Source: Bacillota bacterium (GTDB lineage: Bacteria > Bacillota > Clostridia > Oscillospirales > Oscillospiraceae). From it: 41,230 nucleotides of DNA. The DNA is taken from positions 1-41,230 of the forward strand of contig JAQXNO010000011.1 of assembly GCA_029098045.1 (NCBI GenBank), in the 5' to 3' direction. The position numbers were made by a program, and so were the translations under genes. Numbering within the stretch: the stretch's first letter is position 1; each line of letters begins with the position of its first letter. Shown here in pieces: positions 28,205 through 36,961 of the stretch. The notes beneath the pieces were generated by a model. That model worked only from the letters and a program-made list of their open reading frames with translations. It ran no database searches and was not told the origin of the DNA.

Positions 28205-29494
28205 ATGGAAACTGAATTGATTTGTTTGGCGGTTGCCGCCATCGGGGGACTTTTGATGTCCCGCGTGACGAAACTGCTGAATCTTCCCGCGGTGACTGCC
28301 TATCTGGTGGCAGGACTGCTGCTGGGACCCTACTGTATTGGTGCCCTCGGGATTCCCGGTATGGGCTTCGGCTCTATGGAAATGGTGGAAGCCCAGAGTA
28401 TTCTGACAAAGACCGCCCTTGGTTTTATCGCGTTTTCCATGGGCAATGAATTCCGCCTGTCCCAGCTTAAGAGCATGGGCGGCAAGGCCATTTTTATTGG
28501 CGTCGCCCAGGCGGTGGTGACCACGCTGCTGGTGGATGCGGTGCTGATTTTTGTCCACCTGCTGTTTCCCCGGATACTGACGCTGTCCTCCGCACTGGTG
28601 CTGGGCGCCATCGCCGCCGCAACGGCACCTGCCGCCACCCTGATGGTGGTGCGCCAGTACAAGGCCGACGGCCCCATGACCCGGCTGCTGATGCTGGTGG
28701 TTGCCATTGACGATGCGGTGGGTCTGTTGCTGTTTTCCGTGTCCTTCGGCATCGCGACGGCACTGGAAAGCGGCGCAGTCAGCGTTGCCGGCGTGGTGGT
28801 AGAGCCCATTGTGGAGATCGTGCTGTCTCTGGGACTTGGCGCGCTGATGGGAATTGTGCTGAATCAGGTGGAGCGCCTGTTCCATTCCCGCAGCAGGCGT
28901 ATGACCATCTCCGTGGCATTCGTGCTGCTGACGGTGGGACTGTCCATGCTGGAGTTTACGATTTGCGGCATCCACTGCGGATTTTCGCTTCTGCTGGTCT
29001 GCATGATGACCGGCACCGTCTTCTGCAATATCTGTGACACCTCCCAGGAGCTGATGGAGCGCGTGGAGCGCTGGACGGTGCCCCTGAATGTGCTGTTCTT
29101 TGTGATTTCCGGCGCGGAGCTGGATCTGCAGGTGCTGGCCAATCCCATGACCCTTCTGGTTGGCGTGATCTACATTGCTGCCCGTTCCGCAGGCAAATAC
29201 CTGGGTACATACAGCAGCTGCAAGACCGTCAAGTGCTCCGAGACCATCACAAAGCACCTGGGCATCACCCTGCTTCCCCAGGCAGGTGTGGCACTGGGCA
29301 TGGCACTGACCGCCACAGCCCTTCCGGGCGGCGCGTTGGTGCGCAATGTGGTCCTCTTCAGTGTTCTGGTTTACGAGCTGGTTGGCCCGGCACTGACTAA
29401 GCGCTCTCTGCTGCAGGCCGGTGAAATCCGCCCCGAGGGCAAGACCAGCGCCCGTACCATCAACAAAGAAAAACCCCCTGTGAATATCCACTGA
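28205..29494 (+). CDS. Cation:proton antiporter (CPA2-type)
   Basis: Approximately 12 TM segments; LPAVTAYLVAGLLLGPYCIGALG, AIDDAVGLLLFSVSFG. Confidence 0.88.
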   Translation: METELICLAVAAIGGLLMSRVTKLLNLPAVTAYLVAGLLLGPYCIGALGIPGMGFGSMEMVEAQSILTKTALGFIAFSMGNEFRLSQLKSMGGKAIFIGVAQAVVTTLLVDAVLIFVHLLFPRILTLSSALVLGAIAAATAPAATLMVVRQYKADGPMTRLLMLVVAIDDAVGLLLFSVSFGIATALESGAVSVAGVVVEPIVEIVLSLGLGALMGIVLNQVERLFHSRSRRMTISVAFVLLTVGLSMLEFTICGIHCGFSLLLVCMMTGTVFCNICDTSQELMERVERWTVPLNVLFFVISGAELDLQVLANPMTLLVGVIYIAARSAGKYLGTYSSCKTVKCSETITKHLGITLLPQAGVALGMALTATALPGGALVRNVVLFSVLVYELVGPALTKRSLLQAGEIRPEGKTSARTINKEKPPVNIH

Positions 29495-29503
29495 GAACCC
29501 GAT

Positions 29504-29544
29504 ACCCCCTGCGGCCGAACCATCCCGGCAGCAGGGGGTATTTT
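29504..29544 (+). terminator. Rho-independent terminator
   Basis: taccccctgc ... gcagggggta + TTTTT. Confidence 0.8.
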
Positions 29545-29667
29545 TATGGGACAAAGATGGATTTCCTTGCATTTGAAGGTGGGGTATGATACCATAATAT
29601 ATAAGTTACGAAAGCGGCAGGCGGAGGAGTTTTCGCTGCAATTGCCGCGGAAAGCGGAGGAGAGAAA

Positions 29668-31962
29668 ATGAAACGTTGGGTATCGCTGCTTTTGGCAATC
29701 GTCATATGTCTGAGCCTTGCGGCCTGTGGGGGAGAAATGGGAACTGCCCCGGAACAGACGGCCCTCCACAACCTGAACGATATGGTTGTGGAAGGCTCCG
29801 GGGAGTATATCGTGCCGGAAGAATATCCGATGCTGTTTACGGAACGGCTTTTGGACGATGAATCGATCTCCAGACTGCAAAATAAACAGCTGGATGCAGT
29901 GCGCGCAGCGATTTCGACACCTGCTGATTTTGCGGCATGGCTGGATACACAGCAGGCACAGTATTACAGCAATGTGATCTGCAATGACTATGGGCAGCGC
30001 AGATTCGGCACGGAGTATTCCCAAAGCTGCTACGGGGGTATGCTGTTCACCCCTGCAGTTGCCGGCCTTGCTGCATATATCCTTGGGGATGATATTCCCG
30101 GAATGGGGATGGTGGCAGTCAACATGGCTTACGGGGATGGGCTGGTGCTCTGCGGCAATGTGTTTCCTGTGGATGACGGCTACTATGTGTTCTCTCTGGA
30201 CTGCCTGTCCCAGCGGTGGCAGGAGACAGCAAAATCCAATCGGATCATGAAAGAAGTGTTCCCGCTGATTCAAATCACGGGGCTGTCGGATCTGATTCCG
30301 TTCTGCGGCGGAAAGGACGATATTTCTTCCCGTGGCGGAACACCCGCACAAGGGTTTTATTTCCTCGCAGATCAAGAGATTGTAATGGACTTGGATGCCG
30401 GCTACTACATCCCACAGGATCCCAGTCTGGTGATTGAGTTCTACCGTAATGATGCATGCTTTGCTGCATATGGGGCTGAGGGAGCGGAACACATCAAGCC
30501 TGAGAATATCGGCAGCTATTGCCTGTCCGACCTGCTTGGCGGAACGACGCTGACGGCGGAGGAGGCCTATGAGTTGCTGGATATGGAGCCGGAGCAGGTC
30601 AAGGAACGGGTCAAAACCGCAGCCGATGTGCTGATGTATATGCTGGCAGCCAATATCGGTGACTGCGGTGGCTGCTACTGCGATGAAATTGACGGTCAAA
30701 TCTGGCACTCCAATCTGTCTGCCTTTGGCGTCATGGAGCAGCGCCTCAGCAACTGCGGCGCTTCTGCCAACCTTGCAAATTACCTGCTGGAGGGCGACTA
30801 TGAGGAAGTGGGCTTCATCCTCCACGGCTATTACATTGGGCAGGGCGGCGGCCACGTTTACAATTACATTCGCCATGAGGGTAAGTATTACATCGTGGAT
30901 TTCAGCTGGTATATTTTCAACGGATACAGGCCGGAGAATGATTTCCCGGTGATGGTACTGAACCGCCTGGAGGATTTTGGCCCCAGATGCGCGGAGCTGT
31001 ACGGCCCGGTCTCCATGGTCATCGCCCATACTTCCACGGGACAGCATCTGCCCAATGTGTTTGACGATGCAAACCGGATTTATGCGGTGCCCAAGGGGGC
31101 GCAGTATACCATTCTGTATCAGGACAATAGCCCGAGTGCCTATCAGGTGGACGAGTATCCGCTGGATCAGAGCAAGCTGGACTGGACCGTATTTCGAAGC
31201 GAAATCAGTGAACGTCCCTCCCGAAATTATGGAAAGGTGACGGCAGCATTCGACATCAAGCCTGAAAACATCGGTCAGTACCAACTGTCCGATTTGCTTG
31301 GCGGAGCAACGCTGACGGCGGAGGAGGCCTATGATCTGCTGGACATGGAGCCGGAGCAGGTCAGGGAACGGGTCAAAACCGCGGCCGATATGCTGATGTA
31401 TATGCTGGCCGGTAAGATGGGTGACAACGGCGGCTGCTACTGCGATTTGATTGACGGACAGACTTGGCACTCCAATTTCACCGCCTTTAAGGTGATGGAG
31501 CAGCGGCTGGGGAACTGCGGTTCTTTTGCCAACCTTGCAAATTATCTGCTGGAGGGTGACTATGAGGAAGTGGGCTTCATCCTCCACGGCTATTACATTG
31601 GGCAGGGCGGCGGCCACGTTTACAATTACATTCGCCATGAGGGCAAGTACTACATCGTGGATTTCAGCTGGTATATGTTTAACGGATACATGCCGGAGAA
31701 TGATTTCCCGGTGATGGTACTGAACCGCCTGGAGGATTTTGGCCCCAGATGCGCGGAGCTGTACGGCCCGGTCTCCATGGTCATCGCCCATACCTCCACG
31801 GGACAGCATCTGCCCAATGTGTTTGACGATGCAAACCGGATTTATGCGGTGCCCAAGGGGGCGCAGTATACCATTCTGTATCAGGACAATAGCCCGGATG
31901 CCTATCAGGTGGGCGAGTATCCGCTGAACCAGAACAAGCTGGACTGGACAAAATTCGAATAA
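29668..31962 (+). CDS. Lipoprotein with two tandem transglutaminase-like domains
   Basis: MKRWVSLLLAIVICLSLAACGG lipobox; two copies of NCG..ANLANYLLEGDYEEVGFILHGYYIGQGGGHVYNYIRHEGKYYIVDFSWY (C-H-D triad). Confidence 0.75.
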   Translation: MKRWVSLLLAIVICLSLAACGGEMGTAPEQTALHNLNDMVVEGSGEYIVPEEYPMLFTERLLDDESISRLQNKQLDAVRAAISTPADFAAWLDTQQAQYYSNVICNDYGQRRFGTEYSQSCYGGMLFTPAVAGLAAYILGDDIPGMGMVAVNMAYGDGLVLCGNVFPVDDGYYVFSLDCLSQRWQETAKSNRIMKEVFPLIQITGLSDLIPFCGGKDDISSRGGTPAQGFYFLADQEIVMDLDAGYYIPQDPSLVIEFYRNDACFAAYGAEGAEHIKPENIGSYCLSDLLGGTTLTAEEAYELLDMEPEQVKERVKTAADVLMYMLAANIGDCGGCYCDEIDGQIWHSNLSAFGVMEQRLSNCGASANLANYLLEGDYEEVGFILHGYYIGQGGGHVYNYIRHEGKYYIVDFSWYIFNGYRPENDFPVMVLNRLEDFGPRCAELYGPVSMVIAHTSTGQHLPNVFDDANRIYAVPKGAQYTILYQDNSPSAYQVDEYPLDQSKLDWTVFRSEISERPSRNYGKVTAAFDIKPENIGQYQLSDLLGGATLTAEEAYDLLDMEPEQVRERVKTAADMLMYMLAGKMGDNGGCYCDLIDGQTWHSNFTAFKVMEQRLGNCGSFANLANYLLEGDYEEVGFILHGYYIGQGGGHVYNYIRHEGKYYIVDFSWYMFNGYMPENDFPVMVLNRLEDFGPRCAELYGPVSMVIAHTSTGQHLPNVFDDANRIYAVPKGAQYTILYQDNSPDAYQVGEYPLNQNKLDWTKFE
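30491..31191 (+). repeat. Internal gene repeat, copy 1 (period 762 bp)
   Basis: Aligned with copy 2 at 31253-31962 at constant offset 762. Confidence 0.9.
31253..31962 (+). repeat. Internal gene repeat, copy 2 (period 762 bp)
   Basis: See copy 1. Confidence 0.9.
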
Positions 31963-31966
31963 AAAG

Positions 31967-32018
31967 CCCCCGGTAACGTCATGACCAAAAGAACATGACG
32001 TTACCGGGGGAATTCTTT
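31967..32018 (+). terminator. Rho-independent terminator
   Basis: 17-bp perfect stem cccccggtaacgtcatg/catgacgttaccggggg then aattcTTTTTT. Confidence 0.9.
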
Positions 32019-32033
32019 TTTATGAGTTCTAAA

Positions 32034-32270
32034 TGAGCAACTGCGACTGATCTCTGAATGTCATTGTAAGGCGCGCCGTTACCCTAAGAATAAGAAATGG
32101 TTCCTGAAAAAGTATTCAGAGGCTGAAAAATCCAGAATTGAAGAATTCGATAATGAAGCCGCCACCGAAAAGGTGCAAAGTATGAGTCGGTCATGGCACC
32201 TCTGGTTAAGTCTAATCCGGCAGACAGCGAACTTGCCATCGCTGGTTGATATGAATATCAGGCATAGATT
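32034..32270 (+). pseudogene. Possible gene remnant between two terminators
   Basis: Readable frame without a convincing start: LRLISECHCKARRYPKNKKWFLKKYSEAEKSRIEEFDNEAATEKV.. Confidence 0.25.
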
Positions 32271-32273
32271 AAG

Positions 32274-32308
32274 GCCTCCCTTTTGATTGAAAAAGGGAGG
32301 CTATTTTT
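32274..32308 (+). terminator. Rho-independent terminator
   Basis: gcctccctttt gattga aaaagggaggc + taTTTTT. Confidence 0.85.
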
Positions 32309-32333
32309 GTTTTGAATGTGTATTTTCAAAAAA

Positions 32334-32660
32334 TCAAATGGACTGCTCAGATAGCCATGTAAGGAAGCTTTTTGCCAAGTTGAGTTTCTTCGCGCTCATT
32401 CCACGCATCAACTCTGCAACATCCCTCCATTCATCGCTATCATAACGAACGCTTCCTGTCAAAAACGTGTCAGGAGTGGTATCCAGCGCGAGCGCCAATT
32501 TCATTACTACTTCCAGTGAGGGGATGGATGTAGCACGCTCAATGCAGGAAAGATATTTATCGTTAATCCCAGCGCGTTCGCAGACTTCAGCCTGCTTCAA
32601 ACCAAGTTCCTTTCGTCTTTGGGCAATCCGCTTTCCAATTTGAGAGTAATCCAATTCCAT
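32334..32660 (-). CDS. XRE-family HTH regulator
   Basis: IGKRIAQRRKELGLKQAEVCERAGINDKYLSCIERATSIPSLEVVMKLALALD. Confidence 0.92.
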   Translation of the reverse strand: MELDYSQIGKRIAQRRKELGLKQAEVCERAGINDKYLSCIERATSIPSLEVVMKLALALDTTPDTFLTGSVRYDSDEWRDVAELMRGMSAKKLNLAKSFLTWLSEQSI

Positions 32661-32735
32661 AAAAAGCGCCTCCCTTTGCACATATTTTACCGAATTGAAA
32701 CGACAGGTAAAACAATCCAAAAGTCGTAATTCCAC

Positions 32736-32764
32736 TTGACATAAGAATAATGCGCAATTATAAT
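32736..32764 (+). promoter_or_regulatory. Perfect consensus sigma-A promoter
   Basis: TTGACA-17 bp-TATAAT. Confidence 0.9.
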
Positions 32765-32875
32765 TGAATTATCCACTTTTGGACATAATGCGCAAGAGAG
32801 TGGAGCAGACTGTATACTTTTTAGATAATAATGTATGGGACCATATCGTCTGCAATTTGGAAAGGAGAATGCATT

Positions 32876-33418
32876 ATGGCAATCCGTAGAGTAACCGGCG
32901 TTATGAGAATTGTTGCAAATTCTCGTCGCGAACTTCCAATGGAAGTGAACCAATTTATACAGCAAAATGATTCTATTGCTTATCAAGTTCACGCAACAGT
33001 AACTTATAGTTTGAGTCCTGAAGCACCGATTGGCCCTTTAGGAAATTGGTCGCAAACGGTAACGTGGACGGCAGAGGGAGATGATAATGATCCTGTGTTC
33101 AAGCAGTGGTTTGATGCGTATAATGCGCAAAGTAGCCAACCTCAGAGTGCAGGTTGCTATGTAGCTACTGCTGTTTATGGCTCTTACGACTGTCCTCAGG
33201 TATGGACTCTTCGCCGCTTCCGCGATAACACACTGGCTGAAACTTGGTATGGCCGTGCTTTTATTCGTACCTATTACGCAATCTCGCCCACTCTCGTCAA
33301 ATGGTTTGGGAACACGGAGTGGTTTAAGAGAATGTGGAAAGGCAAACTTGACCGTCTGGTTGCTAATCTGAATGCTTCTGGTGTTGCCAATACACCTTAT
33401 GAAGATAAGGTTTGGTGA
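32876..33418 (+). CDS. CFI-box (CFI-box-CTERM-like) protein
   Basis: CYVATAVYGSYDCPQVWTLRRFRDNTLAETWYGRAFIRTYYAISPTLVKWFG; aaaggag SD. Confidence 0.8.
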   Translation: MAIRRVTGVMRIVANSRRELPMEVNQFIQQNDSIAYQVHATVTYSLSPEAPIGPLGNWSQTVTWTAEGDDNDPVFKQWFDAYNAQSSQPQSAGCYVATAVYGSYDCPQVWTLRRFRDNTLAETWYGRAFIRTYYAISPTLVKWFGNTEWFKRMWKGKLDRLVANLNASGVANTPYEDKVW

Positions 33419-33421
33419 TTT

Positions 33422-33883
33422 ATGAGTGCACCTAAGATTTCTGCACAGGAACAGAAAATTCTGCGCGGCAATGCAAAAGCGGAATTGGAACGAATGGAAG
33501 CATGCCTTGCTGATGAGAATACTGCTCAAATACTTGATGCATTCAAAAACAAGTTTAATATCTGCGAAACAGTATATAAGGTTATCTTCGCAGAGCATCA
33601 GAAACGCAAGCAGAAGAATGTGAGTGGTTATCTAAAGGTGGATATGAAACAGGTGCCGCATGCCCTGAACTTTGCTGGATATTCTTTTGAAAAAACCGAC
33701 TTGAATGAGCTCTTTGGCGCATCAGGTAAAAAAGGTACAACGGTCAAGAAGCTTCGCGATTCAGTTACTCACGGTAATGACCCCAAAGCCGTGAATGAGA
33801 TCGTTGCGCGCAAGGAAGAATTATTTGGTTATATGGATTCTTTCTTATCTGTGATTCGTACATTTGATGATGCTGCTGCGTAA
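33422..33883 (+). CDS. Small alpha-helical protein with HEPN-like Rx4H motif
   Basis: VKKLRDSVTHGND; predicted helical; starts 3 nt after the CFI-box stop. Confidence 0.6.
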   Translation: MSAPKISAQEQKILRGNAKAELERMEACLADENTAQILDAFKNKFNICETVYKVIFAEHQKRKQKNVSGYLKVDMKQVPHALNFAGYSFEKTDLNELFGASGKKGTTVKKLRDSVTHGNDPKAVNEIVARKEELFGYMDSFLSVIRTFDDAAA

Positions 33884-33893
33884 CCCTATACAT

Positions 33894-33922
33894 TTCCCTC
33901 CCCACCATGGGGAGGGAATTTC
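33894..33922 (+). terminator. Terminator of the CFI-box operon
   Basis: ttccctcccc/ggggagggaa + TTTCT. Confidence 0.65.
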
Positions 33923-33967
33923 TATGCCCGCAGAGCGAACTGTCCGAAACTTGACAAGGGTCGAAAT

Positions 33968-33996
33968 TTGAGAAAAGTTCGAATTTTTGATATAAT
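33968..33996 (+). promoter_or_regulatory. Sigma-A promoter with no obvious ORF downstream
   Basis: TTGAGA-17 bp-TATAAT. Confidence 0.65.
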
Positions 33997-34002
33997 ATAT
34001 AT

Positions 34003-34127
34003 AGAAAGTCGAGAAATGAAAAATAATTCTAAAAGGAGATCTGATAAAGGAAGATATTCCTGCAATGCGTGTTTGATTTTCATAAAAATTACCCCTTCTG
34101 TATGTCGCAACAGAAGGGGTTTTGTAT
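34003..34127 (+). ncRNA. Candidate small RNA (promoter-terminator pair)
   Basis: From the 33968 promoter to terminator accccttctgt/acagaaggggt + tttgt at about 34090-34124. Confidence 0.4.
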
Positions 34128-34190
34128 GTCACAATAAAAGCAAGGTTTGTCGCAACTCAGAAGGTAAAACCGTTGCAGCGCAACGTATTA

Positions 34191-34919
34191 TTACTCTTCC
34201 CAGTTGTGCCAGACGTTCTGGACGTCGTCGTCCTCTTCCATGATGTCCAGCAGCTTTTCCATCAGAGCGATGTGCTCCTCGCTCTCCAGCTTCTGATAGT
34301 TCTGGGGAACCATTTCGATCTGCGCGGAAACGAAGGTGTACTTGGAAAGATTCGCAACCACGTCGTTGAAGTCATCGGGCAGGGTGTAGATGGTGAATAC
34401 ATCGCCGTCGGCCTCGAAGTCGTCAGCACCGGCTTCCATGGCATCCATCATGACCTCTTCCTCATCATAGTCCCCATCTTCGTTGTCGATGACGAGAACA
34501 CCTTTCTTGTCGAAGGACCAGGACACACAGCCGGAAGCGCCCAGATTGCCGCCGAACTTGTCGAAGTGGTGGCGCATGGAGCCTGCGGTACGGTTACGGT
34601 TGTCGGTCATGGTCTCCACGATGACAGCAACACCGCCGGGGCCGTAGCCTTCATAGGTGATGGACTCGTAGCTGTCGCCGCCGCCTGCACCGCTGGCCTT
34701 CTCCAGGCAGCGCTTGATGTTGTCGTTGGGCATATTGGCAGCCTTGGCCTTGGTAATGACGGTGGCAAGCCGGGAGTTGTTGGCAGGATCGGTGATGCCG
34801 CCGCCCTCCTTCACAGCCACGATCAGCTCCTTGGCGATCTTGGTAAAGGCGGCAGCGCGCTTGGCGTCCTGTGCGCCCTTGGTTTTCTGGATGTTATGCC
34901 ATTTGGAATGTCCGGACAT
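34191..34919 (-). CDS. yebC: YebC/PmpR family protein
   Basis: MSGHSKWHNIQKTKGAQDAKRAAAFTKIAKELIVAVKEGG. Confidence 0.96.
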   Translation of the reverse strand: MSGHSKWHNIQKTKGAQDAKRAAAFTKIAKELIVAVKEGGGITDPANNSRLATVITKAKAANMPNDNIKRCLEKASGAGGGDSYESITYEGYGPGGVAVIVETMTDNRNRTAGSMRHHFDKFGGNLGASGCVSWSFDKKGVLVIDNEDGDYDEEEVMMDAMEAGADDFEADGDVFTIYTLPDDFNDVVANLSKYTFVSAQIEMVPQNYQKLESEEHIALMEKLLDIMEEDDDVQNVWHNWEE

Positions 34920-34986
34920 ATATGTTTCTTCCCTTCAAGCTATTTTTCAAAATTCCCATACATTTTAGCACTTGGCCGCGCAAAAA

Positions 34987-35766
34987 TCAATAGTATTTCA
35001 TGCAGTCTGTGTGGATTTGGGAGATTTTTACCTGCACTTCCGGGAAAGCCCCGGCAATCCGTTCCGCCAGAACCGCAACCACGGGATTTTCCGTGTGAAA
35101 ATGCCCGGCATCGATCAGATTCAGCCCCAGATCGCGGGCGTCCCAGAACTGATTGTACTTGATGTCGGCCGTGACAAAGGTATCGCAGCCGGCCTCCAGC
35201 GCCTCAAGCATTCCGCCGGCACAGCTGCCGCCGCCGACGGCAACTTTTTGGACAGGCTTGCCCCCATCCACATAGCGCAGTCCTTCACAGCCAAGGCACT
35301 CCTTGACTGCGGCAAGGAATGTTGTCAAAGACTGCTGCTGCACAGTACCGCAGCGCAGCAGCCCGTAAGGGGGATCCCCGGTGGGATGGATGATGCGGAT
35401 GTTTTGCAGTCCCAGCCTGGCTGCCAGCACATCGTTGACACCGCCGGGAGCACAGTCCAGATTGGTGTGGGCATTGATGGCGCTGATCCCATGGCGGCAC
35501 AGCCGCATGATACAGCGGCCGAGGGATGTCTCGTCGGTGATGGCCTTCGGTGCATGAAAAATCAGGGGATGGTGGGTGACGATCAACTGGGCACCGATTT
35601 CTTCCGCTTCCCGGCATACATCCTCAAAGGGATCCAGCGCCACCAGAATTCTGGTGACCTGTGTACCTTTCCTGCCGCACAGCAGTCCCACATTGTCCCA
35701 GTCCATGGCCATGGCGCGGGGCGCAAGGGTTTCAAGGAATGCCAGAATATCCGCTACAGTCGTCAT
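34987..35766 (-). CDS. Nif3-like dinuclear metal center protein
   Basis: WDNVGLLCGRKGTQVTRILVALD, VTHHPLIFH, SAINAHTNLDCAPGGVND, DAGHFHTENPVV. Confidence 0.93.
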   Translation of the reverse strand: MTTVADILAFLETLAPRAMAMDWDNVGLLCGRKGTQVTRILVALDPFEDVCREAEEIGAQLIVTHHPLIFHAPKAITDETSLGRCIMRLCRHGISAINAHTNLDCAPGGVNDVLAARLGLQNIRIIHPTGDPPYGLLRCGTVQQQSLTTFLAAVKECLGCEGLRYVDGGKPVQKVAVGGGSCAGGMLEALEAGCDTFVTADIKYNQFWDARDLGLNLIDAGHFHTENPVVAVLAERIAGAFPEVQVKISQIHTDCMKYY

Positions 35767-36455
35767 GGGAGTTCCTCCATAAAAGAAAAGGTTTCATTCT
35801 GCGCCAGCGCCTCCAGTTCTTTGAGTGCCCGGAGCTTCTCTTCGTCGCTCTGATGCGCGGTGGCGATTTTCAGACCGTCTACCACCCATTTGTAGTAAGC
35901 AGCCGCATCGGGGGAGGTTTCTTTCGCAAGGGCGGGGGAAAAGTAGCACTGTCCCACAGTCAGCTTCGGCACACCGGGGCGGTAGCGCACCTTCATGACG
36001 GTGTACAAAAACCGTCCGTCCCGCAAGGCAGTTTCCGCTTCAATCTGCCAGCCGCCCTCGGACAGATACCGGCGCAGCAGGGGTGTCTTGGACTGGCACT
36101 GGAGAACAAGGGTATATTGTTCGCTTTTCAGCCATGGAGCACTTTCCAGAATGTGAATCATGGTGTCCGCACCCATCCCGGCACAGACCATGCATTCAAA
36201 ATCCCGGGGGATGCCGCAGACGCCGTCGGATAAGAAGAATTCCATTTTTCCTGCCACGCCGAATTTGCGCGCGTTGCGCAGGGCGCTGTGCAGGGGGGCT
36301 TCCTTTACATCGGAAGCAATGCAGGAACGGGCGATGCCGGAAGTGAGCAGGTGAATGGACAGATATCCGTGGTCACAGCCAATGTCGGCCACACGGCTGC
36401 CCCGCTCTACAAAGCTTGCACAGACCAGCAGCCGGTCAGAAATGGGGAGTTTCAT
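35763..36455 (-). CDS. trmK: tRNA (adenine(22)-N(1))-methyltransferase
   Basis: ISDRLLVCASFVERGSRVADIGCDHGYLSIHLL, SDGVCGIPRDFECMVCAGMGADTMIHIL; overlaps nif3. Confidence 0.92.
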   Translation of the reverse strand: MKLPISDRLLVCASFVERGSRVADIGCDHGYLSIHLLTSGIARSCIASDVKEAPLHSALRNARKFGVAGKMEFFLSDGVCGIPRDFECMVCAGMGADTMIHILESAPWLKSEQYTLVLQCQSKTPLLRRYLSEGGWQIEAETALRDGRFLYTVMKVRYRPGVPKLTVGQCYFSPALAKETSPDAAAYYKWVVDGLKIATAHQSDEEKLRALKELEALAQNETFSFMEELP

Positions 36456-36479
36456 GGTTTTCCTCCAAAAGGGCAGAAA

Positions 36480-36507
36480 TGCCATCCCGGCGTAATCCGG
36501 GATGGCA
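36480..36507 (-). terminator. Terminator-like hairpin after the DUF1858 gene
   Basis: tgccatcccgg/ccgggatggca, 11-bp perfect stem. Confidence 0.55.
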
Positions 36508-36518
36508 CAGCCGGTATT

Positions 36519-36749
36519 TTACTGCTTTTCGGCTTCGTTGGCTTCGTAGGCTTCCAGGAAGTGGTTCAGCTGAGTCAGGAAGGGATCAACTTCGATGCCG
36601 TGAACCATGCAGGCTTCCGCGACGGTTTCGCCCCGGGAAGAGGGGCAGCCCAGACAGTGCATTCCGATGGCGAAGAACAGGGGGGCAGCCTGCGGCGCAA
36701 CATCCAGAATATCGCCAATGATGGTGCTCTTTTCAATTTTGACAGCCAT
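36519..36749 (-). CDS. DUF1858-type small protein
   Basis: ILDVAPQAAPLFFAIGMHCLGCPSSRGETVAEACMVHGIE. Confidence 0.88.
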   Translation of the reverse strand: MAVKIEKSTIIGDILDVAPQAAPLFFAIGMHCLGCPSSRGETVAEACMVHGIEVDPFLTQLNHFLEAYEANEAEKQ

Positions 36750-36961
36750 AATCAATGACCTCCTATGCAGATAATTCAAGTTATTATAACCTTATTCAAC
36801 ACAAAATACAAGAGGGTTTTTCGCATTTCTGAATTATCCCGTCCCACACCAAACAACGCTTGAATTGTCGAAATACATATGATATCCTAAATTCAGGAAG
36901 AATCAACGCAATTTGATCCGATTGCCTTTGGGCACAGAAAGAGAAATGAGGAGTTGATCCT

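Noticed and set aside
28136-29572. 478-aa minus-strand ORF
   Set aside because: Antisense of the antiporter gene; His/Gln-rich shadow.
29371-31809. 812-aa minus-strand ORF
   Set aside because: Antisense of the transglutaminase-like lipoprotein; its internal repeat merely mirrors the sense repeat.
30491-31962. Tandem repeat considered as a possible CRISPR or VNTR
   Set aside because: Only two units of 762 bp, in frame and coding; a domain duplication instead.
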